Shown here piece after piece: positions 52,940-62,625 of a stretch of 64,000 bases of DNA. The notes beneath the pieces were generated by a model. It was not told where the DNA came from and ran no database searches. It saw nothing but the letters and a program-made list of their open reading frames with translations. The position numbers and the translations under genes were made by a program. The stretch spans positions 44,494,564-44,558,563 of the forward strand of contig CM045734.1 in NCBI GenBank assembly GCA_024760905.1. The letters are read 5' to 3'. The DNA comes from Plotosus lineatus. Taxonomy: Eukaryota > Chordata > Actinopteri > Siluriformes > Plotosidae. Positions within the stretch are counted from its first letter, which is position 1; every line of letters starts with the position of its first letter.

Positions 52940-53640
52940 CGGCTGACAAGCTGCAAGTAGTGAAATATGCAACAGAAAAAAAGTTTGGAGTGAATGAGAA
53001 ACTTGTGAGGGACTGGAGAAAAGCGGAGATTACTATTACTGCAATCTTCTTCTTTTACTTTCGGCTGCTCCCTTCAGGGGTCGCCACAGCAAATCATCCG
53101 CCTCCACCTCACCCTGTCCTCCGCATCTTCTTTTCTGACTCCAACGACCTTCATGTCTTCCTTCAGTCCTAGACTCATGCCTTTCCTCTTCTCTCTCTGC
53201 CTACGGACACGCCTCCCACCTCTCTTTCTTCGACGTCTTCGACCAACAGTAGTCCAATTTCCATCAGCACCCTGTTGATTGACAGCACTGATGGCGGTCG
53301 TTGTTAACCCGGGCCTCGACCGATCCGGTATGGGGGTAATACTTCTGATTTGCATCATAAATATTTGGCATTGGTTTTACGTCGGATGCCCTTCCTGACA
53401 CAACCCTCTGCATTTCTCCGGGCTTGGGACCGGCATGAGGGGGAGAGACACTGGTTAGTGCCCCCCCCCCACCTCATGGCTGCATTTTTACTATTACTGC
53501 AATGAAGAAAACAAAACAAGCTAATCGTGGGCTAAAAGCCAGATGGCCACAGCTAGAGGAACGAGTTCGCACATGGGTGCTTAAGCAACGTGTTGCAGGA
53601 AGAGGCTTGTCAACAGTGCAGTAGTGTCTCCACTTCCAGG
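52940..53640 (+). pseudogene. pogo-type transposase DNA-binding region, in two pieces
   Basis: The left piece reads ADKLQVVKYATEKKFGVNEK, then LVRDWRKAE. The right piece, after the RTE insertion, reads KKTKQANRGLKARWPQLEER, then VRTWVLKQRVAGRGLSTV and a stop. The FGVxxKxVRxWRK pattern followed by WPxLExxxxxWVxxQR is the tandem helix-turn-helix of pogo/Tigger/CENP-B transposases. The DDE domain is missing. Confidence 0.85.
53046..53487 (-). mobile_element. Miniature RTE: 5'UTR plus start codons fused to the 3' end, with target duplication
   Basis: On the minus strand it opens like the full LINE at 3306 (atgcagccatgaggtg) and carries the whole 5'UTR. It reads the LINE start MSLGL and passes in frame directly into KEDMKVVGVRKEDA, the last 30 or so codons, then CCGDP and the tail cagccgaaagtaaaagaag. 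Tactattactgcaat flanks both sides (53031-53045, 53489-53503), and one further shared t makes it 16. The internal 2.5 kb is absent. It retroposed as a unit into the pogo relic. Confidence 0.95.
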
Positions 53641-53911
53641 TAGTTGTCAAGGAAATGAATAGAAATTACTTTGCGTGAGGACTTGCTGGTGTTACCGCTT
53701 CATGCAATGCAACCACCTCTCTATCAAAACAAGGACCACAACGTCACAAAATCATCCAGCAGATTTCCAAGCCAAGGTTTCCATGACCGTTTCCATGAGT
53801 TAGCGCCTTATAGTCCAGTGAGACTTGTATATGTTTTTTCTTCTTTATTATGCATTTTTGTACAATGCGACTTGTACTCTGGAGCGACGTTATTCTGGAA
53901 AATACGGGTAT

Positions 53912-54868
53912 ACATGGGTCTGATCATGATTTAAAGCATATTGGCCTAATACATTCAAAAAAAGGAAACTTTTTTTTAAATCTGCAGAAAATATCATGAT
54001 CAGACCCATATATATATATATATATTTATATTTAGCTGATAAGAAATAATATCTGGGTTTCGCTGACTGAGAAGGACTTAATTAAACCAGAATAATCCCA
54101 TAGTGCAATATGTTTGAAATGGCAGTAAAATATTCACTTTGTATTCTGTGTATGCTTCCATCCTCATTCTGTGAAAGCCTCATGTATTAAACTTTAAATT
54201 CACTCCGTGTGGACATGCCTTGTGCATTAGACGCTAAAGATGTACTAGAGGATTCTCCTCCGTCGTTGACATTGCTCTTGGTTAATGCTAAGACACAGGA
54301 ACGATTTTTTTTTTATCTTTGTCAGAGTATAGCCAGGACAGAAACCACTGCGTTTTTTCACAGTACAGCAAAAAAAATCTTTCATGTAAAGTCGACTGTT
54401 AAACACGGATCTCCAGTAAGGGAAGTTGTGCAGTTCCTGTAGTTTGGAGCACTAGAAAAAGCTTGGTGGATTTAAAACAAATTCCTGCTTTACACCAAGT
54501 GCACCCTGGGATCTACCACAACCTTGACAAAGGGTTTGAATTTAATTACTGGACAGATTTGCAGTACATACCAATTTGTTGTAGATTTAATACTTAATAT
54601 AGTTCCTTCTTCAGCAAAACTGCCCAAAGACTGTCTCAATATTTTTGTCCACATAAATATTTAATTTTAACAAAGGTTATGCTTTTGTAATTTGATCAAC
54701 CAAATAAGATTATGACCCTAGTGGTGCATCGACAAGTTATGTGACTATCAAATTTTCCAGCTTGAGCCTGTAGCCCTGAGAGATAATTGGAATCTTACCA
54801 GAGCGAGGTATGACATATGCTCACTTTATTGACATGTGAGCTCATTCATACAATGGGCTGAATAGAGC
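53912..54868. other. Non-coding sequence, no gene seen
   Basis: Unique sequence with a short TA run at 54008-54025. The 77-codon frame at 54209-54442 has no recognisable domain. Confidence 0.45.

Positions 54869-54902
<34 letters not shown>
54869..54902. repeat. (CT)n microsatellite
   Basis: About 16 CT units with one interruption. Confidence 0.95.
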
Positions 54903-55016
54903 GGAGTGTGATAGGTCACCCTTAAATACGCATACACAGCAGTTCATAAAGAGGCGGGTGGCAGCATCACGTATCAAGGAAGGGGCATACGCATGGTTAA
55001 ACCTTTCCTTGGGTGT

Positions 55017-55034
55017 ATAATAATAATAATAATA

Positions 55035-55066
<32 letters not shown>
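55017..55066. repeat. (TAA)n-(TTA)n microsatellite
   Basis: A self-complementary pair of trinucleotide tracts lies 17 bases before a chimeric SINE head. Confidence 0.95.
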
Positions 55067-55082
55067 CGGTATTATTCTGCAA

Positions 55083-55395
55083 TGGCAGTGGTGGCCTCAT
55101 AGTAAAGGTGCTGGATCACTGATCCTAAGGTTGTGGTTTAAGCCCTGCTCTCCACTGGTGGTCACTGTCCCCCCAGTGCAGCCAGCTGTATTATCAAAGG
55201 CTGGCCATGTCTCTCACTGTCTATGGTGAGAGGTTCATGTAAAAGAACCATTGCTGACTTTCGACAAGAGTAGCTGCAAAGCCATCAGCGTCACGGTGTA
55301 CTCTACTCTGACCCGGAGTTGGCTGGGATGGGCGCCAGCCTCCCCGCGACCCTGATTAGGATTAAGCGGTTACAGAAAATGAATGATGAATTATT
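55083..55395 (+). mobile_element. Chimeric SINE: SINE-1 head/body, SINE-2 tail
   Basis: Ggcagtggtggcctcatagt head and aaaagaaccattgctgac body. After agccatcagcg (about 55290) it switches to SINE-2: ggtgtactctactctgaccc, gggatgggcgccagcctccc, cgcgaccctgattagg. The junction is slightly upstream of that in the 23807 copy. Confidence 0.85.
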
Positions 55396-55417
55396 TTGCA
55401 ATTATATAACATTTAAG

Positions 55418-55665
55418 TGTGGCCGATAGTGTAGTGGTTAGGGTGCTGCGCTCATGAATGGGAGGTTGTGTGTTTTTAACCAAAACTTTGCCTCTGTTCA
55501 GCCAGCAGTATAAATGGGTACCAGTAAAATTATACTGGGAAGGTGATGGACTAGCGTCCCATCCAGGCGGAGTTGAACTCCTGGTTGCTTCACACTATGA
55601 AAACTGGAGATAAGCACCGGCCTGATGAGCCACTAGGCTCGAGTGTAAAAAGCCCAATGGACTTT
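55418..55665 (+). mobile_element. tRNA-derived SINE (SINE-3)
   Basis: Gtggccgatagtgtagtggttagg head. The body has gggtaccagtaaaattatactggg and ggactagcgtcccatccagg, and a distinct tail. It is a third SINE lineage, also seen as a fragment at 12343-12545. Confidence 0.7.
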
Positions 55666-55732
55666 ACCTATAGAACATTTAAAGCATTTATAAAAGCTTA
55701 TTCCATTAAAATGTAAAATGCTACATAAAAGA

Positions 55733-56075
55733 GGTAGCACAGTGGCATAGCAGTTAGCCTGTCTGCTTCACAGCAAGAAGGTTTGATTTCCGAGTTCAGT
55801 GAAGGTGTTCCGGTATGGAGTTTGTATGTGGGGGTTTCCTTCAAGGTACTTTGGTTTCCTCCCAAAGTCCAAAGGCGTGCACATTTCGGCAAAGTGGCTG
55901 TTCTAAATTGACCCTATGTATGTCTGTGTGAATGGTTCGGTGTGATTGCCCTGTCATTTTTGGCTAGCTGTTCAACAAGTATACACCTTCACTGTGTTGA
56001 CCGAGATAGGCTCCAGCCTCTCTGCAAGCCAAACAGTAGGACTAAGCGTTTTGGAAAAATGAATAAATGAACAAA
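55733..56075 (+). mobile_element. SINE-2
   Basis: Ggtagcacagtggcatagcag head, a tttcctcccaaagtcc block, ggctccagcctctctgcaag tail and gaataaatgaac end. Confidence 0.85.
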
Positions 56076-57066
56076 TGCCCCAAATCAACAGGAGAAGGAG
56101 AAGACAGTAAATTAAAGAGCGTGAGAATTTCTATTGAAATGCGTTTTATGTTGACATGGACAGCATTTCACCATGTCTAATGAAAGCCTGTCACATTTTA
56201 TAGCATGTATTGGACCATCCTTGAGCATTACCATTTTTGATTTGAGAAATGTCTCTCATGTACATTTAGCTCTGAGCCTCATGAAATGTATTCATTCATA
56301 TCTGTTCAGTTATTGCTCTCTGACTTCTGTAATCATGGGAGTTGTGTGAGATGGATCAGTTACTTCGCCTGGGAGAGCTCAGCCTTTCTTTATTGTCAGG
56401 TTTGGTTTGTTTTTTCTGACAGTAATTGATATGTTTCACTTTCTAGATATCTGGCAGGCTTTCTTTTAAATATCCATCAAGAAAGCAGCTGATGCAGTGC
56501 TGTTCTATGGATAAAATACTGCATGTGAAAACAAGGGAAGTTACGATAATAATCATGAACAAACGAGGATATTACTTGGCACCGATGTTACTATAATGTT
56601 GAATAGCAGTGTAAGATGATGCCAGCTTGTCACACACCAAGGTTATGCCTTTTTACCCTTTCTATGGGGCTGTTTGAGCTGTCCGTACGCAAAAGGATTT
56701 CACCAATTTTTTTTGTTTACTTGTTTATTTATTTTGTCCCACTAGTGTGTTACAGCATGCTGGGCCTTCTAATTCAGTGGCCGTCCAGTCTGCCTAAAGT
56801 GTAGAGCTTTCATGCAACCAATCAGAGCAGAGAATGCACAGAAACACCATACATGGGAAGAAGGAGTAAAAATCAGTGGTTCCTGAAGAACTGGAGCTTT
56901 TGAATTAGAAATCAAACTGCGGTGATTATCAAACCGAAATCGAAAACAGTTTTAATATCTGACCTTTAATCTGGTCCTATATCACATACAGAATATTTAT
57001 CACTCCCCTTCCTCCAACCTCCTAATTTATCATGACTTCTACCTCTACAAATGACGACTCGTAAAT
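56076..57066. other. Unique non-coding block, possibly conserved
   Basis: About 1 kb without recognised repeats or a credible exon. 56120-56420 is the part that most looks like conserved non-coding DNA. Evidence is composition only. Confidence 0.35.
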
Positions 57067-57067
57067 A

Positions 57068-58092
57068 CAGGGATCCCTCGCTACTTCATGCAGCTTCAGT
57101 ACATCGCATTTTTATTTTTATTTTTTTATAAATATTCATCAAATTTAAAAAAATAAGAAAATTAAGGAAGAATAGGGGGAAAAGTTAAGGAAAACTCTGC
57201 AGAAACAAGGCTGATTATGCAAAAACAAACAAACAAACAAAAAAACAACCCTAAACCAATAAAAAACAACCCAAAATCTCCCATCAAGTGTGTATGTGTG
57301 TGTGTGTGTGCGCGCGCTTCTGGCGCACGCATGCATGCGCCATGTTTCCCCGAAAATAAGCCCTAACCACAAAATAAGACCTAGCGTGATATTACAAGGT
57401 GATTTTAATATAGGCCCGCCCCTTAAAATAAGCCCTAGTTGAGAGTGGCAGCAATTCATTGGCCTGCTACTCGCTCAATCTCGGGTTTGAGGTGAAAGCG
57501 CGGACTCATCTGTTAGGCAGTTTTACCTCAGGTACGCTGTCAAAGCATCAATCCTTGCGCGTTGAGGCTCAGTCGATGACATCAGCGATTGCTTTAAAAC
57601 GAGGACATACACTTGCGTCCATAAAAATCGCTAAAATCGCTCGATTCGGTTCTGGTTAAAATATTAAAAAAATAAAGAAATATAACGAAATAAGAATATA
57701 TAAAACAAAGATATATGATAAGACATGTAATAGAGAAAAATGTAAAATACATCATCACCTAAAAATAAGCCCTAGTATCATATTTCGGTAAGAAAATTAA
57801 TATAAGCCCTGTCTTATTTTCGGGGAAACACGGTATGTGTGTCGCCTTCTTCTCATGCAATACCATCTGTATGTGTGTGTATTGATATTTTTTTACGTCT
57901 TAATCTTTTTTAATATTTAATTGTTATAAGCATTTATAGCATTGAATATGTATTTATTGATATTATATACACATATACATGTACGTATATGTCAGTCAGG
58001 GGGGTTGGGGGAGAGGTGATCCTACTTCGTGGATTTTGATGGTCGTGTGGGGATCTCAGTCCCGATTAACTGTGGAAAGTGAGGGATCCCTG
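57068..58092 (-). mobile_element. Tigger/pogo-type MITE, copy 12, with a second MITE inside
   Basis: It starts cagggatccctcgctacttc after TA and ends gagggatccctg before TA. A foreign MITE (57340-57833) splits it within its tg/cg-rich part. Confidence 0.9.
57340..57833. mobile_element. MITE with tttccccgaaaataag termini
   Basis: Left catgtttccccgaaaataag and right cttattttcggggaaacacgg are inverted repeats, with further internal ataagccctag repeats. It is 494 bp and non-coding. Terminal repeats of this kind are widespread in vertebrate DNA transposons; the superfamily is not assigned here. Confidence 0.88.
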
Positions 58093-58723
58093 TACTACTG
58101 AAATCAAATCAAAAAAGGTCATGTGTGGTCAGGTATCACAGTCACTTTATGGCTGCAGGAATCTACAGTCTGTATTCGGAAGAAATCTGCCACAGCCTTC
58201 TTTCTTTTTTCTTTCTTTCTAATTTTCAGTATTTTTCGAATTATCACTTGTGGTACTGTTGTGGTTCAAAAAAGATGTTTACTTGTTAAATTGTCAACTA
58301 ACTCTAAGGCAATTTGGTGTTAACAGCTTACATTTAAAGCATGTCAGAAATAAGTAGTACGAAGGAAGAAGTCTTTTTACTCAAATCCAAACTCCAGTGG
58401 TTAGTGTCCAGTGTTTTTTGCAGTAAAATGATTATCTATAGATTCTATGGAGTAGATTTTATGTTATGGAACATTCAGCATGAATGTTAAGATGCTCACC
58501 ACGGGCAAAAACTGCTCAGTTTATGCAAATTATACCTCTAAACAGGAATACGGGACCAGGAAACAAACAAACAAAAAACAGCATCTCCTAAAACAGACAG
58601 GAAATGTGCACAGACCTAATTACTTAAAAGTATGTAACTTCATTGCAGAGCGAATTTATACTGCTTCTACTGCTATGACAGATGCAGGATGTTCTGTTAC
58701 ACCAGTTACACTGTAGAGAGCTT
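58093..58723. other. Non-coding sequence, no gene seen
   Basis: Unique sequence. The open frames at 58123-58323 and 58480-58716 lack recognisable motifs. Confidence 0.45.
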
Positions 58724-58903
58724 CTTTTCCTTTCAGCTGTTCCCTTCAGGAGTCGCCACAGCGAAACATCTGCCTCCATCTCACCCTATCCTCTTACACC
58801 AACTACCGTCATGTCCTCCTTCACCACATCCATAAAGCTTCTCTTTGGTCTTCCTCTAGGTCTTCTGCCTGGTAGTTCCAACCTCAGCATCCTACTACCA
58901 ATA

Positions 58904-59211
58904 CCGTTGGCCCTGTACTTACGAAATTAATCCGTTCCAGAGCCTTTTTCGGAACCTGGAGTTTTCGTAAGTAGAGGCGCATTTTACATGTAAAACGCGT
59001 GATTCGTTCCAAGGCTCCCAAGACCACCCCATAAACCCTTTAAAAATGATAAAAGTACACCAATTTTGTATGAAACGTGTTAAAAGTAAAAGAAAATTAT
59101 TTATTAAGCCATTTCAACATTTTATTAACATATTAAACCACTTTATTATCATATTTATTAATTAAACCATTATTAAACATTTTTATTAATGCACATACAC
59201 ACACAACACCG

Positions 59212-59262
<51 letters not shown>

Positions 59263-59825
59263 TTGAGTACGGGTTCTGCCGAATGAGGTCCAGATTCAAT
59301 ATTAACTTGCTTCCTTGAGAGATCAGCGGTCCAGATTCAATATTAACTTTCTTCCTTACGAGACCGGAGGTCTTGTGGCACCGCCCACTTCCGTGCACAA
59401 AAATGCTTTGTGGCCGAATGCGGAGCTTTTGAGATGGGCTGTGGCTCATCCAGACCTCCTCAAATAAGCTGCAATGAGTACTGTACTCTCAAAACTCTCA
59501 AAACTCACGAACCAACAGTACATCTTTCCTTTACGCGTGTGACAAACAAGCTTATGGGTACAGTACTATAGAGATTCAGCTCCCTCCTGGCCAATGGTTG
59601 GCCAATGGGAGGCCAGCGGGGTGGGATATTGGGAGACAGCCAATGAGAGAGCAACTCGCTCATTGTTTGAATTTTTGAATGGCGCGTTTGAATTTTTGAA
59701 TGGCACATTTGGCGCTTTTCGTAAGAAGAGGTTGTTTCGTATACAGAGGGCGAAAATTTAGGAAAATGTTTTTCGTAACCTGGACTTTTCGTATTTAGAG
59801 GTTTTTGTAAGTAGAGGGCCGACAG
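58904..59825. mobile_element. Tigger-type element H with TA duplication
   Basis: Left ccgttggccctgtacttacg and right gtaagtagagggccgacag are inverted repeats. TA at 58902-58903 and 59826-59827 is the duplicated target within RTE sequence. At 922 bp it has no recognisable transposase frame. It contains a CT array at 59213-59259. Confidence 0.9.
59213..59259. repeat. (CT)n microsatellite
   Basis: About 23 CT units with an interruption, inside Tigger H. Confidence 0.95.
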
Positions 59826-60068
59826 TATATTCACTATCCCTCCTCTCTACGTGTCCAAACCATCTCAATCTAAGAGATAACCACCAGTAAATAATTTGCA
59901 GTTACAGAAACAAATGCTGGTGTGTCTACAAAATCTGTCTTTCTATTTGCAAGCTATGATTCACCTTTTGAGTGCCAGATAGGTTTTGTAGAACCATAAG
60001 GAATTTAAAATAGCTTCAGATAAAGCATCCATTTGCGAGCTAAAAGCAGATTTTCAAGAGGCTCTTTC

Positions 60069-60071
<3 letters not shown>

Positions 60072-60138
<67 letters not shown>

Positions 60139-60150
60139 CACGCACACAAA
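60072..60150. repeat. (CA)n microsatellite
   Basis: About 38 CA units with cgca interruptions at the end. Confidence 0.97.
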
Positions 60151-60341
60151 CACACTCAAGTTACCACTAAGCCTATCATTTGAATTTTATTTTACCAATA
60201 ATTCACTTTAGGGGTCAGTGATACTATTGGTATATGTACGTATCTATTTAGTGCCTCAGCTTTCCATATCTATATTCAGTTTTAAACCTGAAATACACTA
60301 AGGGTAACCCAAGCACAAAGGCTTATATACATATATACCGC

Positions 60342-60426
60342 AGAGATGAAAATGTTGAGGTTCTCTTTGGGAGTAATGATGATGGATAGGATCAAGAATG
60401 AGTACATCAGAGGGACAGCACATGTA
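60342..60426 (+). pseudogene. RTE LINE internal scrap
   Basis: It encodes EMKMLRFSLGVMMMDRIKNE followed by YIRGTAHV. There is no 3' tail, so it is not an ordinary 5'-truncated insertion. Confidence 0.85.
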
Positions 60427-60429
60427 ACA

Positions 60430-60718
60430 GGTTATATATCACTACACTAACGAGACCCCGAAAAAAAAGAAAATCTTGGAAGCGAACAAATATACACGAG
60501 TATCACAGATTATGGTGCTTGTTTATCCAGTAAACTTCATATTGCTATACTTATTTGCAACCCTAGGATGATGGTTCTGATGCAGGCATTTAGTCTCAAC
60601 TGGGTGACCTTTGACCTAATCTTGCTACAACATCAGCAAAAGATTACTTCTAAATATAACATCTCTCCATTCTGAATAATGTATTCATCTTCAGTTACAT
60701 CTCTAGTTTACAGCTCGT
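60430..60718. other. Non-coding sequence, nothing seen
   Basis: Short unique spacer. Confidence 0.5.
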
Positions 60719-60719
60719 A

Positions 60720-60985
60720 CTCATTCACCCATTTGATGAAGGAGGCTAGAGCCTATCTCAGTCAAAACTGGGTGAAGGGCAAGGTACACTCTGAATAGCT
60801 CACCGGACCACTGCCAAACCAACACGCATAACCATTCATACTTACTTGAAATGTGGAACAGCAAATGATAATGTTTCTTTAAACAGTGGGAAGAAACCCA
60901 TACAAACCCCACACTGAGTCCAGGACTCAAACCTACGACCTTTTTGCTGCTGAGGTGGATGTGCTAACCACTACGCCATTGTAGG
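60720..60985 (-). mobile_element. SINE-2, minus strand
   Basis: Ggctagagcctatctcagtc at the left and gatgtgctaaccactacgcc at the right are complements of the SINE-2 tail and head. Confidence 0.82.
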
Positions 60986-61009
60986 AACAGCGAGTAGGGA
61001 CATTAAAAT

Positions 61010-61250
61010 TGTTCATTTGGCAGATGCCTTTATCCACACTTGACACTTGAGCAGATCAAGGTTAGAGATCTTGCTCAAGGAACCTTGAGGGAAAACTATC
61101 CAATAAAATGTTCCTATATTTCAACGCCTGTGCTTGACCCTACTGTGCATCAATGGCATTGATAGTGAAGGGTTTTAGCGAAAGCCAAAAGGAGATGCTG
61201 GTTTCAAATTTTATTAGCTTTCCAGATTACCAACCCCAACTCTAACAACT
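61010..61250 (-). mobile_element. SINE-4, minus strand
   Basis: Tcatttggcagatgcctttatcc at the left, gatcttgctcaaggaacc in the middle and aactctaacaactgagcttcc at the right; related to 21655-21840. Confidence 0.7.
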
Positions 61251-61577
61251 GAGCTTCCTCTGTCTTGTAATAAGCACTGAGTGCATCATAAAAACAAAAC
61301 AAAAATCTTTTGTATTGCTCAGAGCATTTTTGAGTTGCCATGAAAAAGCCACAGTAAAAGATTTGGGTTAAAGTGTAGCATTAATGATTTATACTGGATA
61401 TCCCCGGCAGGACACCAATGTCATACAGTATGTAGTATGAGTATGGCCTGGATGGTTGTCCTGTTTCTGTTTATGATGTCCATGCATGTCTACCACATGC
61501 ATGCCATCAAGGCTGCCACATTTCTGAGTTGAGGCTGATTGGCTGATATGTATCGCAGACTTGCATGACAAATGGGA

Positions 61578-61579
61578 GC

Positions 61580-61617
<38 letters not shown>

Positions 61618-61618
61618 T
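61578..61618. repeat. (TAA)n microsatellite
   Basis: About 12 TAA units then TGA. Confidence 0.95.
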
Positions 61619-61623
61619 GATTA

Positions 61624-61718
61624 CAGTGAACCCTCACTTTACGTGGTTAATGAGGACTGAGACCCTCCGCGAATGCCGAATTTCCTCGAAGTAGTATCGA
61701 ATGACGTATACTTACATG
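61624..61718 (+). mobile_element. Tigger/pogo-type MITE, copy 13, left end only
   Basis: Cagtgaaccctcactttacg after TA through gtatcgaatgacgtatac. It is cut off by the RTE 3' end that follows. Confidence 0.85.
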
Positions 61719-61730
61719 TCTTCTTCTACT

Positions 61731-62312
61731 ACTTCTTCTTTTACTTTCGGCTGCTCCCTTCAGGGGTCGCCACAGCAAATCATCCGCCTCCACCTCACCC
61801 TGTCCTCTGCATCTTCTTTTCTGACTCCAACGACCTTCATGTCTTCCTTCACCACATCCATAAATCTCTTCTTTGGTCTTCCTTGAGGCCTTCTGCCTGG
61901 TAGTTCCAACTTCAGCATCCTACTGCCAATATACTCACTATCCCTCCTCTGTACATGTCCAAACCATCTCAATCTAGCCTCTCTGACTTTGTCTCCAAAA
62001 CAAACTTACATGGGCTGTCCCTCTGATGTACTCATTTCTGATCCTATCCATCCTCGTTACTCCCAGAGAGAACCTGAACATTTTCATCTCCGCTACATCC
62101 AGCTCTGCCTCCTGCCTTTTCCTCAGCGCCACTGTTTCTAAGCCATACAACATTGCTGGCCTCGCCACCGTCTTGTACACTTTTCCCTTCATTCTTGCTG
62201 ACACTCTCCTATCGCACATCACACCGGACACTTTTCTCCAACCATTCCAGCCTGCCTGCACACGCTTCTTCACCTTTTTTCCACACTCTCCATTGCTCTG
62301 GATTGTTGAGCC
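61731..62312 (-). pseudogene. RTE LINE 3' end, tail subtype B
   Basis: The minus-strand tail complement cttttactttcggctgctcc is the subtype seen at 21447 and 53046. The frames read KKRVQAGWNGWRKVSGVMCD, KVYKTVARPAMLYGLETVAL and LRWFGHVQRRDSEYIGSR. It ends 5'-truncated at the GSTIQSN segment, next to a SINE-1 tail. Confidence 0.92.
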
Positions 62313-62623
62313 TGTCTGTCTTCCTTTCGGCTTTTTCCCTTTTACTCAGGAGTCGCCACAGCAAATCATCTGATTCGCACGTTTGATTTGGCAGAGGTTT
62401 TTATGTCGGATGCCCTTCCTGTCACAACCCTTTTTAGCAAGGGACAGAAACACGGTGACGGCTTTGCAGCCTACTCTTTACGAAAGTCAGCAATGGTTCT
62501 TTTACATGCCTCTCACCATAGACAGTGAGAGACATGGCCCGCCTTTGATAACCCAGTTAGCTGCACTGGGGGGGGCAGTGACAACCTTGTGGAGAGTGGG
62601 ACTCGAACCCCCAATCTTTGGAT
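62313..62623 (-). mobile_element. SINE-1, minus strand, head truncated after the B box
   Basis: Cttcctttcggctttttccc tail complement, cggatgcccttcctgtcac, the body, and gggactcgaacccccaatc (B box). It stops at tttggatcag before the A box and lies between two RTE copies. Confidence 0.9.
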
Positions 62624-62625
62624 CA

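Larger units (their letters stand above)
52690..53911 (+). mobile_element. pogo/Tigger-type relic split by a miniature RTE
   Basis: The right end cgttattctggaaaatacggg before TA and the gcgacttatactccg blocks are those of a common fish repeat. The interior encodes part of a transposase in two pieces on either side of 53046-53487. The left terminus is decayed. Confidence 0.75.
58724..59873 (-). mobile_element. RTE LINE 3' end split by a Tigger-type element
   Basis: The left part 58724-58903 carries the tail complement (cttttcctttcagctgttcc) and the last codons. The right part 59826-59873 resumes at tattcactatccctcctc. The interrupted motif ctaccaata/tattcactatcc shows a clean TA insertion. 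Confidence 0.92.

Noticed and set aside
58682..58930. Plus-strand frames opposite RTE copies (also 35188, 62026, 63493)
   Set aside because: They are antisense shadows of the conserved RTE coding sequence.
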